A stretch of DNA of 21,648 bases. Source: an uncultured Campylobacter sp. GTDB taxonomy: Bacteria; Campylobacterota; Campylobacteria; Campylobacterales; Campylobacteraceae. The position numbers were made by a program, and so were the translations under genes. Within the stretch, counting starts at the first letter, position 1. The number at the start of each line of letters is the position of its first letter. Under the pieces are notes generated by a model. That model saw nothing but the letters and a program-made list of their open reading frames with translations. It searched no databases and was not told the origin of the DNA. Where the stretch lies: positions 1-21,648 of the forward strand of contig NZ_CAJPMA010000020.1 of NCBI RefSeq assembly GCF_905371695.1, written 5' to 3'. Positions 15,888 through 21,648 of this stretch are shown here, piece by piece.

Positions 15888-16052
15888 TATTCTTATTTCT
15901 AGGACTTAAACATAACTAAATTTTTATTTGTGATAATGTTTATCTTTTTTAAGCCTATTTTTATACGATTTAATTATAATCGCGTTATAATTTTATCTAG
16001 CTTTAAACATACGGCCTAGTTAAAATTATAAAGATTATCTTAAAGGAACTTA
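15888..16052 (+). promoter_or_regulatory. AT-rich promoter region of the DUF417 gene with two short dyads
   Basis: This 165-base gap is far more AT-rich than its surroundings. It holds two TATAAT boxes (15975-15980 and 15986-15991), either of which would give a leader of about 55-70 bases. It also holds a GATAA-3-TTATC inverted repeat (15932-15944) upstream of them and an AAGAT-1-ATCTT repeat (16031-16041) beside the ribosome site AAAGGAA. The dyads could bind a regulator, but they are short and lie in AT-rich DNA. Confidence 0.45.
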
Positions 16053-16685
16053 ATGCAAAAATTTTTACAAGCCCTAGCAGGCTCGCAAAAATATTTCGTA
16101 AACTACGTTAGCGTCGCGATTTTCATCGTGATGGCGTGGATAGGCGGACTCAAAGTCGTACAATACGAGGCCGACGGCATCGTGCCGTTTGTAACCAACA
16201 GCCCGTTTTTTAGCTACATGTATAGCAAAAAAGATATCGTAGATAACGGCAAGGGCAAAATGGTCGCCGAGTACAACCTACACAAAAACCCGGAAGGCTT
16301 GGTCGTGCCTAAAAACATCGAGTGGCACAAACAAAACGGTACTTACGCTGTTTCGTATTTGATCGGCGCGATGATCTGCACTATCGGTACGCTCGTGCTG
16401 CTTGGCATCTGGTTCCCTAAACTAGGGCTTATCGGCGGGCTGCTGACGTTTGGCATGTCTATCGTAACGCTTAGCTTTTTGATAACGACGCCTGAGACTT
16501 GGGTGCCGAATCTAGGCAATCCGGCGCTCGGTATCACTGAAAGCCCTAATCACGGCTTCCCGTATCTATCGGGTGCCGGACGACTGGTGCTAAAAGATAT
16601 AATAATGTCTGCTGCGGGGCTAATCGTAGCCTCAAATGCGGCACGCAGGCTTTTGGAGTGCTGCAAAAGCTGCGCAGGTAAGTAA
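16053..16685 (+). CDS. DUF417 / YkgB (RclC)-family inner-membrane protein
   Basis: 210 residues with four predicted membrane segments (about 18-37, 98-118, 123-145, 177-197). The loop after the first contains the family-like GGLKVVQYEADGIVPFVTNS PFF block (two pieces, residues 31-53). TTPETW near 145-150 and the GAGRLVLKD segment before the last helix are also typical of DUF417. The E. coli member RclC (YkgB) belongs to a reactive-chlorine resistance operon, but its mechanism is unclear. The tail ends with three cysteines (C203, C204, C207) next to Lys, which could be redox-active or metal-binding. The gene stands alone, with its own AT-rich promoter and an AAAGGAA ribosome site. A role in oxidant stress is inference from the family. 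Confidence 0.85.
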   Translation: MQKFLQALAGSQKYFVNYVSVAIFIVMAWIGGLKVVQYEADGIVPFVTNSPFFSYMYSKKDIVDNGKGKMVAEYNLHKNPEGLVVPKNIEWHKQNGTYAVSYLIGAMICTIGTLVLLGIWFPKLGLIGGLLTFGMSIVTLSFLITTPETWVPNLGNPALGITESPNHGFPYLSGAGRLVLKDIIMSAAGLIVASNAARRLLECCKSCAGK

Positions 16686-16702
16686 AATTGCGGATTTTAG
16701 CG

Positions 16703-16735
16703 AGCGGTATGCCTAAATTTAGGTATCTTGCCGCT
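16703..16735 (+). terminator. Dyad behind the DUF417 gene, possible terminator
   Basis: About 18 bases after the stop lies an inverted repeat with outer arms AGCGG and CCGCT and inner arms meeting at the palindrome CCTAAATTTAGG. No T-run follows, so it is at best a weak intrinsic terminator or an RNA-stability hairpin. It overlaps one copy of a short direct repeat. Confidence 0.3.
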
Positions 16736-16984
16736 TGCGGCCGCGTTTATCCCTAAATTTATGGTCTTGCCGTAAATTTGTCTTCTTTTTCTATCCCAGA
16801 CTAATTTTTGCGCTAAACACCAAACCGACGGAACTCTGAAAAAGTCGCTAAATTTTATTTTTTACATTCCGCGGATTGACGAGCGTTGATTTTAAATTTG
16901 CCTTTGCTTCTTGTTCGTCAAATTTAATAATCCAAGCGCATTTATGGATACGGCTAAAATTTGCCGCCCGACTAGACCGTGCAA

Positions 16985-17011
16985 AAAGTCGGGGTAGATT
17001 TATCCACGCCC
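16985..17011 (-). terminator. Intrinsic terminator of the Sel1-repeat gene
   Basis: Read on the minus strand, a GC-rich hairpin begins nine bases after the stop: GGGCGTGGAT, a short AT loop, then ATCTACCCC, followed by GACTTTTTG. The stem has about nine pairs with one bulge, and the five-T run fits a rho-independent terminator. Predicted by eye. Confidence 0.55.
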
Positions 17012-17019
17012 AATAAACC

Positions 17020-17526
17020 TTACTTTGCCTTTTCGCAACCTAGATCAAGCCCTAGTTCGCAGGATTTTTTATAAAATTTAGCCGCTTGTTCGCTTGATTT
17101 TTCCGCGCCTTTACCGCTCTCATAAAGCCCTGCCAGTCCGTAGCAGCCGCCGCTACTACCCATTTCGCAGCTTTTGTTAAATAACTCGAACGATTTTTGC
17201 TCCGAGCGCTCCACGCCCCTGCCTACGCCGTAGACGTCGGCTAAATTCGAACAGCCGTTAGCATCGCCTAGCTCGCACGATTTTTCGTAAAATTTAGCCG
17301 CCTTGGCGTAATCTTGCGTAGCGCCCATACCGTAGTCGTAGGCTAATCCCGCGCGACGACAAGCCTCCGCGTGCGACGCTTCGCAAGCCTTCTCAAAACC
17401 GCCGAGCGCACCCGCAAGATCGCCTTTTGCTTTCGCCGCTTGCGCCGCGGCGTAGATTTCGTCCGCGCTTGCGCCAAACATCGCGCTTGCAGCGCATAGG
17501 AGCGAAACTGCTAAAATTTTTCTCAT
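17020..17526 (-). CDS. Exported Sel1-like repeat, Hcp-type cysteine-rich protein
   Basis: 168 residues from ATG 17526, which has AAAGGAT just upstream. A longer frame to 17604 has no ribosome site and lacks a signal at its start. A signal peptide covers about 1-21 (MRKILAVSLL, cleavage near GASA-DE). The mature protein is built of four 36-residue Sel1/TPR-like repeats, each with a Cys-7-Cys pair at 48/56, 84/92, 120/128 and 156/164. The perfect 36-residue spacing and paired cysteines are the mark of the Helicobacter cysteine-rich protein (Hcp) family, in which each helix pair is locked by a disulfide. Periplasmic or secreted location is expected. Some Hcp proteins bind penicillin or act on host cells, but the role here is unknown. 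It is divergent from the DUF4272 gene. Confidence 0.85.
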   Translation of the reverse strand: MRKILAVSLLCAASAMFGASADEIYAAAQAAKAKGDLAGALGGFEKACEASHAEACRRAGLAYDYGMGATQDYAKAAKFYEKSCELGDANGCSNLADVYGVGRGVERSEQKSFELFNKSCEMGSSGGCYGLAGLYESGKGAEKSSEQAAKFYKKSCELGLDLGCEKAK

Positions 17527-17557
17527 TTTTTTATCCTTTAAAATTTGATGGATGCGG

Positions 17558-17635
17558 ATTCTATCGCAACGTTTTTGAAATTTACGTAAATTTGTCGCCG
17601 ACAAGTCGCTAAATTTTCCGTTTATACGCTAAAAT
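17558..17635. promoter_or_regulatory. Divergent promoter region with two abutting palindromes
   Basis: Between the Sel1 and DUF4272 genes, minus-strand TAGAAT (17563-17558) and plus-strand TAAAAT (17630-17635) are likely -10 boxes for the two directions. Between them lie a perfect 16-base palindrome AAATTTACGTAAATTT (17578-17593) and, sharing its last two bases, TTGTCG-C-CGACAA (17592-17604). Their place fits a shared operator, though AAATTT is common throughout this DNA. Confidence 0.45.
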
Positions 17636-17671
17636 ACCTGCGTAAATTTATGCAAATTTTAAGGAGAAGGC

Positions 17672-18424
17672 GTGGGTATTTTTGACTTTTTTAAAAAAGG
17701 GGCTGATAGCGCGCGAAAAAGAAGCGCAAGCGCCGTAAAGATCGGTAAAACCGCGCAGGAGCGCAAGGATATAAGCATCGAAATTTTAAAATCGCAAGGC
17801 GTGCCTTTTATAGACCATCTGCCGCTGCGATACGAGACGGGCGAGGTCGCGCCGCGCGAAAAGGACGAGGTTATCGCCCGCGCGATTTGCTCGTTTGCCG
17901 CGATAATGTGCGCTTGCACGATCAGAGATAACGGCGAGCTAACGGACGAAGATAAGCAGGGCGCGAAGGATTTTCTCGATAACCGCTTCGGGTGCATAGA
18001 CAAGCTAACGCGCATGGAACGCCGCGTCATAGATGGCGAAGCAAGCTACGACGAGGCCGTAAATATGGGTTGGAAATACGAGTCGCTGTGGGCGCTGCTT
18101 TGGGCGATGGGGCTAGTAAAAGAGCTGGATTTCCCAAAGGATATCTGCGATTGCAATTTTGTAATGAAGACCTTTGGCGGCGATTTTTCGGAGCGCGTGA
18201 AAATGCGGGGTACGGATGAAATTTTGCAGGCGCTTGATCTCGTCTACCGCTACCACTGGGCGTGCGTCAATGCCAGAGTAAACGGTACTAAGAGTGCAGG
18301 CCTTGATGAAGAGGTCGTGATGGAAAGGCGCGGCGGGCTAGAGTGGCTGTGTTGCAAGGGCGCGGAGAATGATAATCCGAGCGATGAGTATAATGCGTGG
18401 GATTATCCGGATCTAAACACCTGA
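17672..18424 (+). CDS. DUF4272-domain protein
   Basis: 250 residues from GTG 17672, which follows a strong AAGGAG by five bases. The short N-terminal stretch GIFDFFKKGADSARKRSAS is basic. The DUF4272 body runs from about residue 28 (RKDISIEILKSQGVPFIDHLP) to the end. It has MERRVIDGEASYDEAVNMGW, ESLWALLWAMGLVKEL, VYRYHWACVNARVNG and a closing WDYPDLNT, all recognisable from this family. There is no signal peptide or membrane segment, so it is cytoplasmic. It is cysteine-rich for its size, with CAC, CDC and CC pairs. The function of DUF4272 is unknown to me. Members often sit near toxin or immunity genes in other bacteria, but no toxin is next to it here. Confidence 0.85.
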   Translation: MGIFDFFKKGADSARKRSASAVKIGKTAQERKDISIEILKSQGVPFIDHLPLRYETGEVAPREKDEVIARAICSFAAIMCACTIRDNGELTDEDKQGAKDFLDNRFGCIDKLTRMERRVIDGEASYDEAVNMGWKYESLWALLWAMGLVKELDFPKDICDCNFVMKTFGGDFSERVKMRGTDEILQALDLVYRYHWACVNARVNGTKSAGLDEEVVMERRGGLEWLCCKGAENDNPSDEYNAWDYPDLNT

Positions 18425-18428
18425 CGCG

Positions 18429-18535
18429 TCGTCTCGCTTTGCTATACTTCGTTGCGTCTAAAATTTACTCGGTCACGTATTGCAATACGCTCCCGTCGAA
18501 AATTTTATTCGCGACTCGTCTAGCTTCGCGATACT
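18429..18535. repeat. Degenerate direct repeat pair around a perfect palindrome
   Basis: Copies at 18429-18448 and 18516-18535 match at about 17 of 20 positions. Between them TAAAATTTACTCG and AAAATTTTATTCG are also related, so the whole block may be two diverged units. The palindrome CGTATTGCAATACG at 18476-18489 lies near the centre. The repeat begins five bases after the DUF4272 stop. Confidence 0.5.
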
Positions 18536-18854
18536 GCCGCTTGTATTTTTATATTTAAGTTTAAAGATATTTTTGTAAGCGTTTTTGATCTATCTCGCCT
18601 CTTCATAGCGAAGTTTAGCTTCACTGCGTTCGCTACTGCAAGCAGAGCGTTACGAGCGCATGGCGCGAAGTAAAGCAAAAATTGTCGTGCCTTATTTTGA
18701 GCTTTGCCTTGCGGATATCTTTATAAGACCCCCGTTGCTCGCGTTTTGCGTTCAAATTTAAGCTAAAATTTTACGCGGCGCCTCTTGCTTTTAAATTTAC
18801 TTGCCCCACCGTTTGAATTTCTACTTTTTCATCTCTTCCCAAGCCAAATTTTAG

Positions 18855-18877
18855 TAAAATCCCGCAAAAATTAAAGG
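18855..18877 (+). promoter_or_regulatory. Likely -10 and ribosome site of ispG
   Basis: TAAAAT at 18855-18860 fits a -10 box about 24 bases before the TTG start. AAAGG at 18873-18877 is the ribosome site, six bases before TTG 18884. The short leader and the AT-rich upstream block support a promoter here for ispG-dnaB. Confidence 0.45.
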
Positions 18878-18883
18878 CTAAAT

Positions 18884-19948
18884 TTGCAAAGATATCCCAC
18901 GAAACAAATAAAAATCAGGGACGTAAAAATAGGCGGAGACGCGCCTATATCGGTGCAGTCGATGACGTTTAGTAAAACAAAAGACGTAAAAGGCACGCTA
19001 GAGCAGATACAGCGGCTTTATTTTGCCGGCTGCGATATCGTGCGCTGCGCCGTGTTTGACAAAGAGGACACCGCCGCGTTGCGCGAGGTAGTGAAGGCTA
19101 GCCCTCTGCCCGTCGTGGCCGATATCCACTTTAACCACAACTACGCCGTGATCGTTAGCGAGTTCGTCGACGCTATCCGTATAAATCCCGGAAACATCGG
19201 CTCGAAAAAGAATATCAAAGCCGTCGTGGACGCGTGCAAGCAACGAAATCTGCCTATCCGCATAGGCGTAAACTCAGGATCGCTAGAAAAGCAGTTTGAG
19301 GACAGATACGGCCGCACGGTCGAAGCGATGGTACAAAGCGCGCTTTATAATATAAATTTGCTTGAGGATTTTGACTTTACCGATATCAAAATCTCGCTAA
19401 AATCAAGCGACGTCGAGCGCACGATGGCCGCATACCGCGCGCTTAGGCCGCTGGTAAATTATCCGTTTCACCTGGGCGTGACGGAGGCCGGCACTAGTTT
19501 TCACGCGACGATAAAATCAGCGATTGCGCTAGGCGGACTGCTGCTAGAAGGTATCGGCAACACGATGAGAGTGAGCATCACGGGCGAGCTAGAAGAAGAG
19601 ATCAAGGTCGCAAAAGCGATCCTAAAAGATAGCGGCCGCCAAAAGGAGGGGCTAAACATCATCTCGTGCCCGACCTGCGGGCGTTTACAGGCTGATCTGA
19701 TGGCTGCGGTAAAGCTCGTCGAGGAGAAAACCAAACACATCAAAGAGCCGCTAAATGTCTCGGTGATGGGCTGCGTCGTAAACGCGATCGGCGAGGCTAA
19801 GGGTGCGGACGTGGCGATAGCGTTTGGTAAAGGAAACGGCATGATAATGCGCAAAGGCGAGGTAGTCGCGAGGCTGCCCGAGAGCGAGCTGGTGGATAGA
19901 TTTTTACTAGAAATCGACGACGAGATAAAGTCGCGCCAGGCACACTAA
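18884..19948 (+). CDS. ispG: 4-hydroxy-3-methylbut-2-en-1-yl diphosphate synthase
   Basis: Penultimate step of the MEP isoprenoid pathway: an iron-sulfur enzyme that reductively converts MEcPP to HMBPP. 354 residues from TTG 18884, chosen because the encoded QRYPTKQIKIRDVKIGGDAP lines up with the family start (C. jejuni IspG is similar in length from memory) and AAAGG lies six bases upstream. Cluster ligands are visible: C262 and C265 (SCPTCGR), C297 and E304 (GCVVNAIGEAKG). The TIM-barrel block VADIHFNHNYA and INPGNIG are present. Codon choice here is richer in CTG and GTG than in the heptose and leu genes, and only one AAATTT occurs in over 1 kb. dnaB follows after 41 bases, probably on the same transcript. 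Confidence 0.95.
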   Translation: MQRYPTKQIKIRDVKIGGDAPISVQSMTFSKTKDVKGTLEQIQRLYFAGCDIVRCAVFDKEDTAALREVVKASPLPVVADIHFNHNYAVIVSEFVDAIRINPGNIGSKKNIKAVVDACKQRNLPIRIGVNSGSLEKQFEDRYGRTVEAMVQSALYNINLLEDFDFTDIKISLKSSDVERTMAAYRALRPLVNYPFHLGVTEAGTSFHATIKSAIALGGLLLEGIGNTMRVSITGELEEEIKVAKAILKDSGRQKEGLNIISCPTCGRLQADLMAAVKLVEEKTKHIKEPLNVSVMGCVVNAIGEAKGADVAIAFGKGNGMIMRKGEVVARLPESELVDRFLLEIDDEIKSRQAH

Positions 19949-19989
19949 ATAACCCATATAAGCAAATGAAAATTTAAACGGAGAAAAAC

Positions 19990-21396
19990 GTGGCACAACA
20001 AAATATCGATATGCACAACCTCTATGATCTGGATATGGAGCGAGCGATACTGGCGTCCATATTGTCAAACAACGACGCGTTGGGCGAAATTTTCGACATC
20101 ATAAGAGCAAGCGACTTTTACCTAAAAGGACACGCAGATATTTACGACGCGATGGTACAATGCCTAAACTCCGACTTGCCGATTGCTACGAGCTTTTTAA
20201 AAAATAAACTAGGCGGCAAATACGACGAAAATTTAACCGCCGACGTGCTAGCTACGAACCCGATAATAGACATCTCTAAATACGCAGCCGAGCTAAAAGA
20301 AAAATCAGTCAAGCGAAGCCTCATCAAAATCGCCCAACAAATTCCATCAAAAGTAAGCGAGGATAAAGCCAGCCGCGATATGGTCGACGAGCTAAGTCAA
20401 GAGTGCTACTCGCTAATAGACGCTAACGGCGGCGCGGGCGCGATCAGACAAAGCCGCGAGATCATAGAAAGCATGGTCGAGCACCTAAAAGCGCAGGCCA
20501 AACTGGAAGATAAAAATATCGTGGGGCTGGATACGGGATTTCGCGAGCTAAACGAAAAAACCAAGGGCTTTAAAAACGGCGATCTAATCATAGTCGCCGC
20601 GCGCCCCGCGATGGGAAAGACGACGCTTTGTCTAAATTTCATCGAGCACGTGCTAAAACAGGACAAAGGCGTGGTATTTTTCTCGCTTGAAATGCCCGCC
20701 GAGCAAATTATGATGAGGATGCTAGCGGCTAAAACCTCTATCCCGCTGCAAGACGTGATGACCGCGAGCCTTGATAACGAGCAGTGGTCGCAGCTAAGCG
20801 ACGCGTGCGACTATTACGCCTCGCGAAAATTCTTCGTGCACGACAGCGGCTACGTAAATATCCACCAGATCCGCACCCAAATGCGCAAGCTAAAAGCCGC
20901 TCACCACGAAATTTCGCTATGCGTGATCGACTACATCGGACTCATGATGAGCACTAACAACTTTGCCGATCGCCACGTGCAAATCGCCGAAATTTCGCGC
21001 GGATTAAAACTACTTGCGCGCGAGCTTGATATGCCAATTATCGCCCTTTCTCAGCTAAACCGCACGCTAGAAGCGCGCGCGAATAAACGCCCTATGCTAA
21101 GCGATCTGCGCGAAAGCGGCGCTATCGAGCAAGACGCCGATATGATATTTTTCGTTTACCGCGACGACGTTTACCGCGAGCAGGAGGAAAAAGAAGCCGA
21201 AAAGCGCGCTGCGGCCGAGGGTCGCCCTTACGAGCGAAAATTTACGCCAAACAAACTGCAAGAAACAGCCGAGATCATCATCGGCAAAAACCGAAACGGC
21301 GAGACGGGCAACGTCGAAGTGCTATTTCACAAGCAATTTTCGCGCTTTGCCAGTAAGCCTTACGGAGCGGCGGAGGCGGTCGAATTTCAGGGCTAG
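19990..21396 (+). CDS. dnaB: Replicative DNA helicase DnaB
   Basis: Hexameric 5'-3' helicase of the replisome. 468 residues from GTG 19990, with CGGAG upstream. The N-terminal primase-contact domain starts near LYDLDMERAILASIL. After a helical linker the RecA-like domain has Walker A ARPAMGKTT (204-212), FFSLEMPAEQ, Walker B CVIDYIGLM with D314, LSQLNR, and DLRESGAIEQDADM as the conserved C-terminal block. The closing part EIIIGKNRNGETG with an arginine-rich stretch is typical. No intein or insertion. The gene pairs with ispG upstream and a comEC-like gene downstream. PriA, which reloads DnaB at restarted forks, is 4 kb away in the same window. Confidence 0.96.
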   Translation: MAQQNIDMHNLYDLDMERAILASILSNNDALGEIFDIIRASDFYLKGHADIYDAMVQCLNSDLPIATSFLKNKLGGKYDENLTADVLATNPIIDISKYAAELKEKSVKRSLIKIAQQIPSKVSEDKASRDMVDELSQECYSLIDANGGAGAIRQSREIIESMVEHLKAQAKLEDKNIVGLDTGFRELNEKTKGFKNGDLIIVAARPAMGKTTLCLNFIEHVLKQDKGVVFFSLEMPAEQIMMRMLAAKTSIPLQDVMTASLDNEQWSQLSDACDYYASRKFFVHDSGYVNIHQIRTQMRKLKAAHHEISLCVIDYIGLMMSTNNFADRHVQIAEISRGLKLLARELDMPIIALSQLNRTLEARANKRPMLSDLRESGAIEQDADMIFFVYRDDVYREQEEKEAEKRAAAEGRPYERKFTPNKLQETAEIIIGKNRNGETGNVEVLFHKQFSRFASKPYGAAEAVEFQG

Positions 21397-21458
21397 CCCG
21401 CTTTAATCCGTGAAATCTTTGCAAAATTTACGGCGATTTTATTTGCCGGCTAAAATCC

Positions 21459-21648
21459 GTGCCGCTATTTAAGACGCGCCTGGAAATGGCGATTTTCATC
21501 TGCGTTTGCGCTGGCGTTTTGGCGCTAAATTTAGCGCGCGAATACTCAAAATATCTCGAATTTATGCACGCGGGCGAACAGGAAGTAACCGCTCGCGTAA
21601 AGCTGCGAAATTTTCGGATTTTCGTGTTGGGCGGCGATGAAATTTAAC
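21459..21648 (+). CDS. comEC: Probable ComEC/Rec2 DNA-uptake channel, N-terminal fragment
   Basis: Only the first 63 codons are inside the window; the frame is open at the edge. From GTG 21459 it begins with a short basic stretch (PLFKTRLE), then one hydrophobic segment (about 9-25) and a polar region starting a likely OB-like periplasmic part. This fits the start of epsilonproteobacterial ComEC proteins, and comEC follows dnaB in Helicobacter pylori and, as I recall, in C. jejuni. No clear ribosome site precedes GTG; no other standard start exists upstream before the in-frame stop, but ATG at 21486 is an alternative. ComEC moves single-stranded DNA across the inner membrane in transformation. 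The call rests mainly on synteny. Confidence 0.55.

Larger units (their letters stand above)
16686..17019. other. 334-base convergent intergenic region with short repeats
   Basis: No coding frame of useful length is visible between the convergent DUF417 and Sel1 genes. It contains an imperfect direct repeat of about 21 bases (16712-16733 and 16752-16772: CCTAAATTTA, a variable centre, then TCTTGCCG), a bulged inverted repeat (16873-16933, arms GGATTGACGA and TCGTC with AATCC) and seven AAATTT palindromes. Candidate terminators lie at both ends. It may be a decayed element, but nothing identifies one. Confidence 0.6.
18425..18883. other. 459-base gene-free stretch with degenerate repeats
   Basis: I find no credible gene here. 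Two imperfect 20-base copies of TCGTCT-N-GCTT-N-GC-N-ATACT (18429-18448 and 18516-18535) flank a perfect 14-base palindrome CGTATTGCAATACG (18476-18489). A second zone (18606-18635) has inverted arms TAGCGAA and TTCGCTA. The last 120 bases become AT-rich and lead into the ispG promoter. The first zone looks like a dispersed intergenic element of this genus, or a decayed remnant. I cannot tell which. Confidence 0.5.

Noticed and set aside
15932..15944. Fur-box-like GATAA-3-TTATC before the DUF417 gene
   Set aside because: Only a short arm match to the Fur consensus in very AT-rich DNA. Not enough to name a regulator.
17527..17604. N-terminal extension of the Sel1-repeat protein by 26 residues
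   Set aside because: It would bury the signal peptide and lies over the promoter and palindromes. AAAGGAT stands right before the internal ATG 17526.
17659..18030. 123-codon minus-strand frame opposite the DUF4272 gene
   Set aside because: It is a shadow of a recognised domain and covers the strong AAGGAG of the opposite gene. No family-like features are seen.
18660..18761. 33-codon frame in the gene-free stretch before ispG
   Set aside because: No ribosome site, no recognisable composition, and it begins in the repeat-like zone.
1..21648. tRNA or rRNA genes, CRISPR arrays, insertion sequences, prophage or riboswitches
   Set aside because: I looked for CCA-ended cloverleaf blocks, regular spaced repeats, transposase motifs and known leader motifs, and saw none that held up.

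Overview
The window looks like a chromosomal stretch of a Campylobacter of the moderately GC-rich, mostly oral group (C. rectus, showae, curvus, concisus or gracilis type). I infer this from gene content and from gene orders I remember from C. jejuni: gmhA-hldE-hldD-gmhB; a small TPR gene, then ciaD, then cca; uvrB facing two small genes, a pseudopilin gene and priA; and ispG, dnaB, comEC. No database search was possible, so the species is not fixed.

Positions 1-13002 are all minus strand. In transcription order they hold uvrB; the ADP-heptose block gmhB-hldD-hldE-gmhA; then leuD-leuB, a small TPR-like gene, a CiaD-like gene, cca, trmL, a secreted EEP-family nuclease, a 45-residue membrane micropeptide and glyS. 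Most junctions overlap by 1 to 35 bases, many as ATGA or TAATG, so these are long translationally coupled operons. Internal promoters are likely before gmhB (apparently leaderless) and before leuD.

At about 13.0-13.1 kb a divergent promoter region separates uvrB from a plus-strand operon: a small coiled-coil protein, a small ZapA-like protein, a type IV pilin-like pseudopilin and PriA. Next come a DUF417/RclC-like membrane protein, a convergent exported Sel1/Hcp-like cysteine-repeat protein, a DUF4272 protein, a 459-base gene-free stretch with degenerate repeats, then ispG, dnaB and the truncated start of a probable comEC.

Functionally the window is mainly housekeeping: nucleotide excision repair (UvrB), inner-core LOS heptose supply, leucine synthesis, tRNA maturation, modification and charging (Cca, TrmL, GlyS), isoprenoids (IspG) and replication or restart (PriA, DnaB). 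DNA-uptake genes (pseudopilin, ComEC) sit beside the primosome genes. I saw no tRNA or rRNA gene, CRISPR, insertion sequence or prophage. The most striking unexplained signal is a very large excess of the palindrome AAATTT, about 150 copies by eye against roughly 9 expected. It fits the RAATTY motif tied to transformation in C. jejuni.
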